From the NCBI GenBank assembly GCA_018398805.1, contig JAGFBZ010002943.1, forward strand, positions 62,001-126,000: a stretch of 64,000 nucleotides of DNA, read 5' to 3'. Below, one piece after another: positions 10,841 through 22,187 of the stretch. The notes under the pieces were generated by a model. It was not told the origin of the DNA. It did not search any database and saw only the letters and a program-made list of their open reading frames with translations. Within the stretch, counting starts at the first letter, position 1, and each line of letters starts with the position of its first letter. The DNA comes from Hirundichthys speculiger. Lineage: Eukaryota; Chordata; Actinopteri; Beloniformes; Exocoetidae. Position numbers and translations under genes: made by a program.

Positions 10841-11243
10841 TACGCTGCCTGGCCAAAAAAAAAAAAAAAAAGGGTCATACGCTCTAATATTTCATCGGGC
10901 CGCCTTTACCTTTGATTACGGCACACATTCGCCGTGACATTGTTTCGATAAGCTTCTGCAATGTCACAAGATTCATTTCCATCCAGTGTTGCATTAATTT
11001 TTCACTAAGATCTATCATTGATGATGGTGGAGTCTGACCGCTGCACAAAGCCTTCTCCAGCACATCCAAAGATTCTCTATGGGGTTCAGGTCTGGACTCT
11101 GTGGAGGCCAATCCACGTATTAAAATGATGTCTCCTGCTCCCTGAATCAGTCTTTCACAGTTTGAGCCCGATGAATCCTGGCGTTGTCATCTTGGAATAT
11201 GGCCGTGCCATCAGGGAAGAATCCATTGATGGAATAACCTGGT
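10841..11243 (-). pseudogene. Tc1/mariner transposase C-terminal fragment
   Basis: A TACGCTGCCTGGCCAAAA terminus at 10841 is followed, on the minus strand, by the C-terminal part of a Tc1-like transposase. Visible motifs are QDDNA with the second catalytic Asp, then ESLDVLEKAL, LMQHWMEMN and LVTLQKLIETM. One in-frame stop separates the DDNA segment from the rest. The fragment ends abruptly where the GGGGTT array begins, so the 5' half of the element is missing. Confidence 0.8.
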
Positions 11244-11304
11244 CATTCAGTATATTCAGGTAGAGAGAGGCAGACAGAGAGAAAACGAGACACTTTCAAA
11301 ACAA

Positions 11305-12485
11305 AAAATTGGGGTTTGATTGGGGTTGAGTTGGGGTTGGTGTTTGGATTGGGGTTAGGGTTGGGGTTTGGGTTTGATTGGGTTAGAGTTGGGGTTAGGG
11401 GTTTAAGGATGGGGTTGGGGTTGGGGTTTGGGGTTGGGGTTTGGGTTGGGGGGTTTGGGTTTGGGGGTTGGGTTTGGGTTGGGGTTGGGGTTGGGGTGGG
11501 GTTTGGGTTTGGGGTTGGGTTTGGGGTTTGGTTTGGGTTGGGTTGGTTGGGGTTTGGGGTTGTGGGGTTTGGGTTGGGTTTGGTTGGTTTGGAGGTTTTG
11601 GGGTTTGGTTGGGTTGGGGTTGGGGGTGGGTTTGGGTTTGGTTGGTTGGCGTTGGGTTTGGGGTTGGGGTTGGGGGTTCGGGGTTTGGGTTTGGGTTGGG
11701 TTGGGTTGGGTTGGTTTGGGTTTGGTTCGGGGTTTGGGTTGGGGTTTGGTTGGGGTTTGGCGTTGGGGTTGGGGGTTGGGGTTGGGGGTTGGAGGGTTGG
11801 TTGGGGTTTGGTTGGGGTTGGGGTTTTGGTTGGTTGGGTTGGGGTTAGGGTTCGGGGGGTTGGGGTTTGGTTGGGGTTGGGGTTGGGGTTTTGGGGTTGG
11901 GGTTGGGGTTGGGGTTGGGGTTTGGTTGGGTTTTGGGTTTGGGTTTGGTTGGGTTGGGTTGGTGTTTGGTTTGGTTGGGGTTGGTTTTGGGGTTGGGGTT
12001 TGGTTGGGTTGGGGTTTGGGTTTGGGTTTGGTTTGGGTTTTGGTTTTTGGTTTGGTTTGGGGTTGGGTTGGGGTTGGGGTTGGGGTTGGGGTTTTTGGTT
12101 GGGTTGGCGGTTTTTGGTTTTGTTTGGGGTTTTTGGGTTGGGTTGGTTTGGGTTGGGTTTTGGTTGGGGTTGGGGTTGGGGTTTGGGTTTGGTTGGTTGG
12201 GTTGGGGTTCGGTTGGTTGGGTTGGGTTGGGTTGGGGTTGGGGTTGGGTTGGGGTTGGTTTGGTTTGGGGTTGGTTGGTGGGTTGGGTTGGGGTTGGGTT
12301 TGGGTTGGGGGTTGGGTTTGGTTGGTTTTGGTTGGGGTTGGGTTGGGGTTGGGGTTGGGGTTGGATTGGAGTTGGGGTTGGGTTTGGTTGGAGTTTGGGT
12401 TGGGGTTAGGGTTTGGTTAGGTTGGGGTTGGATTGGAGTTGGGGTTGGGTTTGGTTGGAGTTTGGGTTGGGGTTTGGTTGGGTAC
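11305..12485 (+). repeat. GGGGTT/GGGTTT-type degenerate array (telomere-like)
   Basis: About 1.2 kb of almost pure G and T on the plus strand is made of GGGGTT, GGGTTT and GGTTGG units with no fixed period. A few GGGTTAGGG words occur near both edges. Long open frames exist in several frames on both strands, encoding only G/L/V/W/F-rich or P/N/T/Q-rich strings, and are artefacts of composition. Its origin from a telomeric repeat is an inference. Confidence 0.85.
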
Positions 12486-12654
12486 TGAATTGAAGTGAGT
12501 TGAATTAAAAAAGATTTTGTCAAAATTCCTGCCCAGCCACATGAGAGATTGAAGAAGTCAAACAGGAAACAACTGCTTTACTTCTAATTGTATCTGCTAA
12601 TGCATATGCTAATTGTATATGCTAATTTTAGTAAATATATTCTTGCAGGGACAT

Positions 12655-13075
12655 AACATTGATTGTGTTTGATTATCCTTAGTGCCCTGGGTAAACAATG
12701 TTTCTGATCAATAAATACATTGGTCGAAAATGGATAACAGTTCACCAAAATCCTTGGTGACAACTCTATGCAACGATGTATTCAGACAGAATTTGAAGCT
12801 GTGTTTTGTCTTGTCCTAAATGCACAAAATAGTTTTCTGCAGTGTTTAACTCAGCGTTCCTTTTGCCTGTCGGCCAGGATTATAGTCAGTGTTTTGCTCA
12901 AGCTCTTTATTAGCTTTGTCTGCGAATGGAATACTTCTAAAATTAGCTCTGAACGATCCCAGCAAGGCCTGCTTTATTACAACTGACTTCACTAATCCTA
13001 ACCCACAGCAATGATATGGCACCATTAATCCAGAAATCATGAATACTTGAAATAATTGGTGACCATTTGCAAAGG
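12655..13075. repeat. Dispersed repeat of unknown family, copy 1
   Basis: This segment aligns by eye with 14005-14420. Shared phrases in order include TGCCCTG, CAATGTTT, GTTTAA-TCAG, AGTCAGTGTTTTGC, TTATTAGCTTTGT, TCTAAAATTAGCT, AGGCCTGCTTTATTAC and TTCACTAA. The copies are old and differ by many substitutions and indels. I do not recognise the family. Confidence 0.55.
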
Positions 13076-14004
13076 CACTCCATTAAGTTAGATTTTTTTT
13101 TTTATGCCTTTTGTGACATTATGCACATCAGGTTACAGAATTATTTGACGATACACAACCACATTTGTGTAATCACGCTGCCCGAGTGTGATCCACACTG
13201 AACTAAACCAGACTAAACTAGAGAGGAAGAGTCCGCTCCAAATCACTGAATGTCTAATAAAAGCATACAAGCGAACCAGCAATAACCATTGCTATGGTGC
13301 AGTGACCTTTTGGGGTTCATATTTATGATACAGTAATGTTGGAAAGACCTCATTTGCTTTGAATGGCTAATTTTCCAAAAAAGCTAAGGTCCCAGAAAAT
13401 TTAATTCTGAGGTTAAAATTGGGTCTACCACTACATTCACACTACAAGGCACCTTTCCCAGTTTTTTATTTCTTAGTTCTTTTGGCTCTGTATAAATCAC
13501 CCATCCACTGTTGCCATGTTAGTAACTGTTTATTATACCCTGAGTGGATCACAATTTATAATTTTTTTTTGACCCAGAGGTTGCTCTTGGAGGACATTTT
13601 GATGCTATTTTTTTAACTATGTCAGTGTTTGTGGAAGAATAATTGAACAGACTCTTTTTGTAACAATATGTTTTACTGTTATTTATTTATTACTCTGTCA
13701 GAAAAGCAGAGCAGTTTCTTCTAACTTTTACCGGTTAACAGCTACTCCTGTCGCAGTCTGAAAATGTGTTTTTGTATCATTGCTTTCACATTTAGCTTCA
13801 TGTTGAACAGATGTTTGCAGCTTTAGAGCTCAGTTTCTCTGCTGTTGCTCCAGATTGAAGCTAATCTATCCAGACGAATGGGCCTCAAAGATCAAGTGTA
13901 ACATCCCATTAGTTAATTAAACCCCGTGTTAATCCAGAGTCTACACTACATTTGGACAAGCAGTTCATCTGCCTGACACCTACACAGATCCTGTTGCATA
14001 CTGT
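13076..14004. other. Spacer between the two unknown repeat copies
   Basis: No gene or repeat border is recognised in this AT-rich intronic segment. Confidence 0.35.
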
Positions 14005-14420
14005 ATGTCCTTGATTACGCTCAATGCCCTGTTCAAACATTGTTTGTGATGAATAATTCAGTGGTTCAGTATACTTTCACCAATAAAAGCTCGACATAAT
14101 CCATGGTGAAATATGTATACATTTGAAGTGGTATTTTTATGTGCCTTATTTTCATAAATTTGACTGCTGGAGTGTTTAATTCAGTGTTGCTTCCCCTCGT
14201 ATGTCAGGATTAGAGTCAGTGTTTTGCCCAAACTCATTATTAGCTTTGTTGGCAAACACAGTGCCTCTAAAATTAGCTAAGGACATCATCTGAGCAATCC
14301 CTGTGAGGCCTGCTTTATTACCTCTTACTTCACTAACCCTAATCCAAACCCATGCAAGTGGTTTAACAAGATGAAGTCCAGAAGTCATGATTGAATCATT
14401 TGTAGACTTGAAATGAATGT
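14005..14420. repeat. Dispersed repeat of unknown family, copy 2
   Basis: This is a direct-orientation relative of 12655-13075. A 110-codon minus-strand open frame overlapping it has no recognisable domain, and copy 1 does not preserve it, so I do not call it coding. Confidence 0.55.
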
Positions 14421-14638
14421 GAAATGTTGGGGACGCACCAATCTCCTGGCTCAGCTGTGCAGACAGACTGACTAAGCCTGGATTTAAATTACAGGTCTTA
14501 AAGACCACCTCTGATTTAATGCCTATATGTTATTTTATCTTTTCAATTTTTTAAATTACATCACCTTACATTATCTTTTAAAACTGACCCATAATTGATA
14601 TCTGCATTTATGTTGGTTTAAGATGGTTAAACAATGTG

Positions 14639-15652
14639 CAATCAATCAAATCAATCAAAACTTCATTTATATAGCACTTTTCATACACATAAAATGCAAC
14701 ACAAATTGCTTCACAAAATAAAATCAGACATAAAACAGGAAAAAAAAACACATAATAAAAACCAGTCACTTTAACCCCCACACATATAACTGCACACACA
14801 CACACACACACACACACTCACATTTAAAGTAACATGGCGCATAAAACTAAAAGATCAAAAGACAATGAAAAAGAATAAAAACAAACAGTAGATACAATAA
14901 TGATAAAATGTATAAAAATGTAGAAATTTGGAGATCCTATGGGTTTAAAAATAGAATTTAAGAATTTAATGGTAATAAAATGTACAAAGACTCAAAAATA
15001 GATTAAATCATTAAAATCGTTACGGAATAAAGGCAGTAAGATAAAAGAAATAAAAGAGTAAAAGAAATCAGATAAAAGCCAGGTTTAAAAGGTGAGTCTT
15101 GAGCCTCCTTTTAAAAATCTCAACAGTCTCTGGTCCTGATGTTCTCTGGCAGGCTGGTCCACAGATGAGGACCAGAACCAGAACCTCCAGGCTGGTCCAC
15201 AGAGCAGGACCAGAACCAGAACCTCCAGGCTGGTCCACAGATGAGGACCAGAACCAGAACCTCCAGGCTGGTCCACAGATGAGGACCAGAATGGCTGAAT
15301 GCAGCCTCACTGTGGGTTTTTGTCCTGACTCTTGGGATTATTAGAAGGCCAGTACCAGAGGACCTCAGGGTCCGCAAGGGTTGATATGGTAAAAGCAGGT
15401 CAGATAAATAGGATGGTCCAAGACCGTTAAGATATTTAAAAACCAATAAAAGAACCTAAACTTGATCCTGAAACACACGGGGAGCCAATGCAGTGATCCG
15501 GTGAACCGGTGTACTGTGTTCCCGCCCCCTGGTCTTGTGTTCCCGCCCCCTGGTCTTCGTCAGCACACGAGCTGCTGAGTTCTGGAGTAGTTGCAGATTA
15601 GAAATGGTCTTTTCGGGGACACCAGAGAGCAGGGCATTACAGTAGTCTAAAC
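14639..15652 (-). mobile_element. L2-like LINE, 3' part (interrupted element)
   Basis: The minus-strand element ends in an ATTGATTGATT-like tail at about 14639. Coding remnants of the C-terminal end of ORF2 include [17 protein letters not shown] and [15 protein letters not shown], typical of the fish L2/Maui group. It also contains a (CA)n run at 14795-14817 and a 38-bp tandem repeat. It continues at 17245 after a hAT insertion and again at 25305 after a Gypsy insertion. Confidence 0.8.
15151..15302. repeat. 38-bp tandem repeat, four units
   Basis: Units beginning AGGCTGGTCCACAGA start at 15151, 15189, 15227 and 15265, exactly 38 bp apart. The second unit differs (AGCAGG for TGAGG). It lies within the 3' region of the L2 element. 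Confidence 0.85.
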
Positions 15653-17236
15653 CAGCCTTTCTCAACCTTTTTTCAGTCACGACACCTTTCAAAAGTGAAT
15701 AAAATCTCACAACACCCCAGAGTAAAATATAATCCAAAGCCACACCGCATTAATCCGACTGTAAATGCATACGTCCCGTTTATTTAGTTTAAATAACCTG
15801 AACAGGATAACTGCACCAGAGTAGGCCTCAGCAGGAAAGCTTCTTTTCATCCGTGATGTGCTTGCTTCCATCCATCATCCTTGTATCGCCTCATTTTAGC
15901 CTTACCGCTAGCAGCTAGCTTTGGTACCTATGGAGCAGATTCAGAGCTGGTGGATGAAGGCTTGATGAAGAAGTCGGCTCCTCTGTGATGTTCCGTTCCT
16001 GTGGGGCTTTTCTTTTTAGAAAACCATCCATGATGCTGCTAAAAAGTTCTCTTTGCTATCTGTGAAATAAAATTCCAGCGGTTAAATGATATCACGACAT
16101 AAGCTAACTGGATAGTCACGTTGACCTTACGCTGACCCCGTACTGACGCTGTTAACATTGGGAAATGGGCATGTGAGACATATTTTTATTATTTATTTTA
16201 TTATTTGAAAAAAATGAAATAAAATGAATGAAAAATACTTTATTTATCCCATAAAGGGAAATTCAATTTATTATTTTATTTAATTATTTTATTTATTTAT
16301 CTTATTATTTTATGTATCTTATTTATTTATTTATTTATTTATTCATTCATTCATAGGCAAAAAGTATGTATTTATGTGTGCATTCATATATTCATACAGC
16401 GCTACCTCTACTTACGAAATTAATTGGTTCTGGAAGTAGTTTTGTAACCGGAAAATTTCTTAAGTAGAGACGTGTTTTCCATGTAAATGCTCTAATCCGT
16501 TCCAAGCCCCCCAAAACTGGAACATTATTTTTTTTTATAAATTATAAATAATACATGAAATGACATAAAAACCTGTAAGAAATACATGTTAGAACTAGAA
16601 AAGCACTCAGAGAGCGCAGACCTCCACTAAACGCAACAATTATCGAAAATTTGAAAGTGATCCAGAATCCAGGATTTCTTCCGGATCAGAACCAAAATGA
16701 AATCAGTTCTTCCTTTTCACATTTCTGACAACTCCTGAAAATCCATCCATAACTTTCTAAGTTATCTTGTACACAGACAGACAGACAGAGAGATAAACTC
16801 CAGCAAAAACATAACCTCCTTGGCGGAGGTAAAAATTGTTAATTTACCTGGGTTGCTGGGTTACGCTCATACAGACAAGGGGCCCTCCTAGCCAATGGGA
16901 TGCCAGGAAGATGCTAAGCGATAGCCAATGGCAGAGCAGCTCGGACGCACCACTTTCAAACCGAAATACAGAGCCGACAGCTATGTTTACGTTCAGTAAA
17001 CTCTGGGAGCTGTGAGTAGCAGCGCTACTGGATTTATGACTTTCGTATCCTGAAATTTCTTTCGTAACAAGAGGTAATATTTTCCCGTTGAGACGTTTCA
17101 TAACCTGAACATTTTGTATGTAGAAACATTCATAAGTAGAGGTACCACTGTATATGAAAAAGGTCATTTTTTTGATGACACTGAAGCAGCCAGACGACAC
17201 CCCAGTGTGCCGTGACACCACGGTTGAGAAAGGCTG
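15653..17236. mobile_element. Non-autonomous hAT element inserted in the L2 LINE
   Basis: The ends are CAGCCTTTCTCAACC and GGTTGAGAAAGGCTG, perfect inverted repeats. They are flanked by an exact 8-bp target duplication, GTCTAAAC, at 15645-15652 and 17237-17244, which is the hAT signature. Removing the element and one duplication rejoins the L2 sequence. No transposase is visible. It contains the Tigger-like element at 16397-17150 and AT-rich (TTTA)n sequence near 16190-16350. Confidence 0.9.
16397..17150. mobile_element. Tigger/mariner-like element nested in the hAT
   Basis: The left end is CAGCGCTACCTCTACTTACG and the right end, reverse-complemented, is CAGTGGTACCTCTACTTATG. TA lies outside each end. 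This terminus type is known from pogo/Tigger-like mariner elements. A further dispersed repeat, with AGAACTAGAAAAGCACTCAG near 16590 and CTCCTTGGCGGAGGT near 16815, appears to sit inside it. Confidence 0.75.
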
Positions 17237-17244
17237 GTCTAAAC

Positions 17245-18303
17245 GACAAGAGATAAAAGCTTCAGCACCTCCATGTAATCCTGAGAGAGAAACGGGCGGA
17301 CTCTGGCAATGTTTTAAGATGATAAAAACCTATGTTTGTTATGTTCTTGATGCGAGGAATAAAATTAAGCTCAGAGTCAAAAATGACATCCAGGTTCTTG
17401 ACACATTGTGCAGGTTTCAAGTCTTGTAGTAATAGTGAAAGTTTCTCTGTCTTGCCTTAAGGACCAAGAACTAAAACTTCAGTTTTGTCCTGGTTGAGCT
17501 GTAGGAAATTCTCTGCCATCCATTTCTTAATATCTGAAATACAATTAAAAATGGCATCAATTGGTCCTGTGTCATCAGGAGACATGGCGATGTCCAGCTG
17601 TGTATCATCTGCGTAACTGTGGAAGCTGATGCCGTGTCTCCTGATGACGTTCCCAAGGGGAAGCATATGAAGATTAAAAAGAATTGGCCCTAAGATTGAC
17701 CCTTGAGGCACCCCGAACTTAATTTTATTTATTCTGGAGGAGCATGTATCCATACTTACAAAGAAACATCGATCTGTGAGATAAGAGCTGAACCAGTTCA
17801 GAACAGTACCAGAGAGGCCGACCAAGGTTTGTGAGTCTGTTTAATAAAATGTGATGGTCTACTGTATCAAAGGCGGCGCTAAGATCCAGTAGAACCAAGA
17901 CTGTGAGTTTCTGTGTGTCAGCATTAAATCTGTTGTCATTTAAAATCTTTAAAAGGGCTGTCTCTACACTGTGGTTCATCCTAAAACCAGACAGAAATTT
18001 CTCTAGAATATTGTTTATAAATAAGAAATAATTTACTTGGTTTAAAACCACTCTTTCTAAGATTTTACTTAAAAATGGTAAGTTGGATGCAGGTCGGTAA
18101 TAATTAAAAATGTTGGGGTTTAGATTACTCTTCTTCAGAAGGGGCTTCACCACTGCTGTTTTAAAGGCAGTGGGGAAGACACCCATCTGGTGAGAGCAAT
18201 TTACTATATTTAATATCTATTTAATATCTGTTTAAAATCTGTTCCTCAAAAAATCCATAAAATGTTTTTTATCAGTGATGTGGGGATTGGTTCTAAAAGG
18301 CAG
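17245..18303 (-). pseudogene. L2-like LINE reverse transcriptase domain
   Basis: The minus strand encodes the core of a non-LTR reverse transcriptase in two overlapping frames. The N-terminal part shows LLKKSNLNPNIFNYYRPASN and LLDLSAAFDTVDHHILL. The C-terminal part shows FGVPQGSILGPILFNL and the catalytic YADDTQL box (near 17604-17615). The shift falls near 17725-17825. The sequence stops at the Gypsy insertion and resumes at 25305. The enzyme copied element RNA into DNA at a nicked target; this copy is broken. Confidence 0.85.
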
Positions 18304-19134
18304 TGTCATGTATTATGTTGTAGTACTGGAGTCACCACTAGGTGGTGCTATACGGTTACAAGGTCTGTACTGTATGGGTGAATTCCAATTCCTCTCTTAA
18401 CCCTCAATCTCAACCCTCGAAAGTAAGTATCAGGGCTGTCTTGTGGCTTAGAAATGGGACACCCCTCGAGTGCAGTTACGTCTTCAGACTGAAATGTATC
18501 AGAGCCGTGTTGTCTCTGTATTTCCTGAAATGACTCAGGGATAACATTGAAAAGAGCACTGTATATTCTCTAAATAATATTAGCAAATAACACAATAGAG
18601 GATACATTATTCAGTCCTCCGTCGCTACACAACAAGGTATACAAGTAACATGAAGCCGACCGGGACCGCTGGTCCGGCAGCAAACATTGTAAAGTAAATC
18701 AATAAATGTTACGCAACAATGATGTTAATCCATGAAAAAAATCTCAAACAAAGACAATAAGATGGTTTCGTAACATTTATATCGTTAAGATATATGAAGA
18801 TACTTACATTTGTAGCTAGCTTTTTTTGGCACCATCCTTTTCGAAGATGTCTTGGCTAAATTACCCGGTGCCTTCTGGGTAGCCCTTACTACCAAGGGTG
18901 GTGTCGGAAAATCTCTATTTTGAGGGTGATGCAGCCCTCAAACTCGTCCCTCAATTTGACGTTCTTAGAATCGGGACAGCACTTGCCCTTAGCGGGAGCG
19001 CACATTTTTGAGTTTGAGGGTTGAGATTTAGGGTTAAGGGAGGAATTGGAATTCACTCTATATATTGAAGCTGCGCCAGTAAACACTGTTCAGTCTGATT
19101 CAACATGGCTCCTCCTTGACTCCAATATATTACA
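18304..19134 (+). repeat. 5' LTR of the Gypsy element, split by an insertion
   Basis: Removing the 683-bp insertion (18376-19058) and one TAT copy leaves exactly 145 bp, the length of the 3' LTR. By eye the two LTRs differ at three positions. The LTR starts TG and ends CA. An LTR this short is unusual for Gypsy elements. Confidence 0.9.
18376..19058. mobile_element. PIF/Harbinger-like MITE inside the 5' LTR
   Basis: The left end is GGGTGAATTCCAATTCCTCT and the right end, reverse-complemented, is GAGTGAATTCCAATTCCTCC. The inverted repeats continue for about 45 bp with few mismatches. Comparison with the uninterrupted 3' LTR shows that a 3-bp TAT was duplicated on insertion. A 3-bp AT-rich duplication and GG-type ends suggest PIF/Harbinger. 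No transposase is visible. Confidence 0.75.
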
Positions 19135-19144
19135 TGGTGTCAGT

Positions 19145-19920
19145 AATGGGATTAGAAAACACAAAAGAATCCAAGATGGAACTGCAAAGACCCCCAGGAA
19201 CGTTGAGTTTAGAAGGTAATCTGTCTGAAAACTGAAGAGTCTGGATACAAAAGTTCGACATTTATCTCATCGCTAGCGGAATAGCAGAGAAGTCGGAGAA
19301 AGTAAAATGCACCACATTTCTCCATGTTGCCGGAGACGACGCCATCAAGGTATACAATATGTTTGAGTTTGACGATGATGTGGATGATCTGGACTATTTG
19401 AAAGAACTGTTTAAAAATTACTGCGAGGCTCGAAAAAAATCTGACATACCAGAGACATTTGTTTTTCACTAGAGCGCAAGGAAATACAGAGTCTATTGAT
19501 GCATACGTCACAGATTTGAAAAACAAGACAAAAGACTGTGAGTTTGGAGATTTGACCGAGTCATTAATACGAGACAGAGTTGTGTGTGAAATCACAAATG
19601 ACCAGATCCGTGGCAGACGGTTGAGAGAGTCGGAGCTATCGCTACAGAAAGCAGTGGACATTTGCCGTGCTAGCGAAGTGAGCCAAACTCAGCTAAAAAA
19701 GCTACACTGGGAAACTGAGTTACCTGTTCAGAAACTTCACAAGCAAAAAACATATGGAAAAGGAGAGAGAACACAGACTGTGGGAAATGCGGATATAAAC
19801 ATGAGCCAAGAAAGTGCCCTGCGTTTGGACAAACCTGCAACTTGTGTCACCAAAAGAATCACTATGCAAAAATGTGTCGTAGGCGGACAGAAATCTGACG
19901 GAACAAGTACAAGGAATTAA
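19145..19920 (+). pseudogene. Gypsy gag remnant
   Basis: A start at 19145 begins a capsid-like frame that is broken by a stop near 19230 and a frameshift near 19450. It then continues in the frame that is open from 19459 to 19920. Two CCHC zinc-knuckle motifs (C-x2-C-x4-H-x4-C) can be read at about 19778-19880, but in a different frame from the upstream part. Gag would form the particle that packages element RNA; this copy cannot make it. Confidence 0.7.
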
Positions 19921-19999
19921 ACGTGACCCAGAAGGTGAGGATGACATAATTTATAGGGACAATTAAACTGAAACAGGAAGAAAAGAGCCATGTTAGCAC

Positions 20000-20318
20000 G
20001 CTAGACAAAGAGGAAGAACAAACAAACAATGATGACTGGACTGCAAAGCTAAAAATAAACAAGCAGACACTCACTGTACTGATAGATACGGGTGCAAACT
20101 GCAATGTCATATCCAAAAGAGAGTTGGATGCACTGAAAATGAGTGAAAAGAACCTGCACAAATCTTGCTATAAGTTAGTGGGGTTTTTTGGGAAAAAAGT
20201 GAAGCCACTAGGACAGAAGACCATTAGCTGCAAGTACAAAGACAGAGCTAAAAGTGGACTATGAAGTTGTTAAACATGATGCTAAAGCAGTTTTGGGGTG
20301 TAAGGATCCATGTCTGAT
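20000..20318 (+). pseudogene. Gypsy aspartic protease remnant
   Basis: The frame reads LTVLIDTGANCNVISK, with the DTGA active-site box at about 20085-20096, followed by KLVGFFGKKVKPLGQ and a stop near 20263. The retropepsin-type protease would cleave the Gag-Pol polyprotein. The reading is cut by the insertion that starts near 20319. Confidence 0.7.
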
Positions 20319-22187
20319 ACGGGCCGATGACCTGCTGTGACCGGTTGGACACTGGTCCTCATCTCCGCACCTCCTCCTCCCCAAATCCTTTGAAGCCAAG
20401 AACAGAAAATGACAGATGGACAATCAACAAACCAAACCAGGCCTCCTAAATTGTGGTGGAATGTACTCAGACAGCAGAGGGGTGATAAACTTCACTTGTG
20501 AGTCTCCAGAGGGGGTCTCTGAATGGGTCATAAAACCCCGAGGGGGGGCGGAATAGGTCTGTGTTGATCTCCCCTTTTGATTCTGTCCTGGAACGAACTC
20601 CAAGGTGTGGCCATGGCGCCCCCAAGCGGGCACGAGGAGAACGGCGTCTCTGAATGGGGCCAAACGAATAAAGTTTTCTGACGTAAGCAGATGTAACTTT
20701 TTCTGTTTTTTTTTTTTGTGATGTTTTGTCTTACCATGTTTAACACATACTGATATTAAGTTTCACTGTTTAGAGACTGGCGTAATGTTAATAGTCTACA
20801 GAGGAACATTTCTCACTGGTAAACCGCGCTGGGCGGGGAGAATTATTTGCCCGGCAGCCCAGACCGACTTCTCATTTCCATAGGGAGGGCTGAATATTCA
20901 AGGATATATAAGGAGAAATCTCCTTGGTTCTCTCTCTCTTTCTTTTTGTTTTGCTTTTTGCTTTTGCTCTTTGTCTCTTTTTTTCTTTCCCTTTTTTCAG
21001 TAGCCAGACGCTTCCTCTCCCTTTGTTATTTTGTTTTGTTTTTCTTAATTTGATTTTAGTTGGCCCGTTGCCAGAACTTTGCGTGTTTTCCCCCGTTCTC
21101 GATTTTTTTTTACAGAGGTTCTGCAGTCTCGCCGTATTGTTCTCTTGACAGAACAATCGTTAATTATTTTCAGCTATCCGAAGTTAGTTGCAGCGGCCCT
21201 CTTTGTATCAAATTTTTATTCTTTCATAGGTTTTTTTTTTCTCCCCGTGCGGCGGAGAGCGTCTGAAGTATTCCCTGGCTTTTGACGCTTTGAAATCCTT
21301 AATCCCATGCTTAACTTTAGTTAAGGTGACCAAATTTTTGTATTAGTTTTAATATTTTTATTTTGTTTTATTTTATTTTCTTTTTGGGCTCACGTCAATT
21401 TTGATGGGCCAAATCAGAACTCATTGAACTTTTAACTGCCGATTCCCGTGACTGGGCAAAGCTGCAGTGCAGAGCCTTCCAACAAACCGAGACGAGCTTA
21501 TCGAGACCCGGAACACTGGATCCAATCGGGCCACCGACAACGTGAGACCTCCAAGGTTCTGCTGGCAGAACTTTCAACAGCTAATCGGAACCCCAGGTGG
21601 CCTGTGGAGTTTCCACTGCGAGCCGTTTCTTCCCCGACACAAGGTGATAACAACCCTCGGCCCGACGGCACAGGGCGGTAAGGTCTCGCTTGGGCTAGAT
21701 TGGTGTCTCCCGCAAGTTTGTCTACGGTTTAGGCAGATATTGCGGCACGGACCACGTCCATCATTCGGCAGCTAATTAGTTCAAGACTTGTTCTTTTTTT
21801 TCTTTATTTGTCCATTAGTTATAGACGTCCCGTCAGGACACATCTTGTGTGTTATCTTTTATCTTCCTTTACTCTCTGTCGTCACTTCCTGTCTGCTCTA
21901 TAGTCAGCACCATAGCGCCACCCATCCAGACCGAGATGATAGAATTATATAGATATATCTCTCTGACCATATATATTTGCATTTCTGTTGTCTGCGTTTT
22001 GTGTATGCTTAAATAGTTAAAATTTGAGACTCCGAGATTGATTCTCCCAGCCAATCCAATGTCGACAAGAATCCACAGAAATAAGTGACTCAATTTCCTT
22101 TTGATTTTCCTTTTTTTGAGAAAAAAAATGGTGGCACCCTGGCATTATTTAAATATTAATAAATTGAGTGAGTCCGCTACAGGGGAA
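20319..22187. mobile_element. Unidentified 1.87-kb insertion in Gypsy pol
   Basis: Gypsy coding sequence stops after CKDPCL near 20318 and resumes at VAFGMVKRVYAVE near 22190. The insert has no convincing reading frame. It contains a TATA-box-like GGATATATAAGG near 20902, T-rich tracts at 20700-21050 and 21340-21390, and near 22124 a TGGTGGCACCCTGG phrase resembling a primer-binding site. These would fit an LTR plus leader of another retroelement. I could not define its ends or a clean TSD. Confidence 0.5.

Noticed and set aside
11243..12523. 426-codon minus-strand and several long plus-strand open frames
   Set aside because: They translate the GGGGTT-like array and contain only P/N/T/Q or G/L/V/W/F repeats with no fixed pattern or start context.
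14176..14508. 110-codon minus-strand open frame
   Set aside because: It overlaps an unknown repeat, has no recognisable domain, and the sister repeat copy does not keep the frame.
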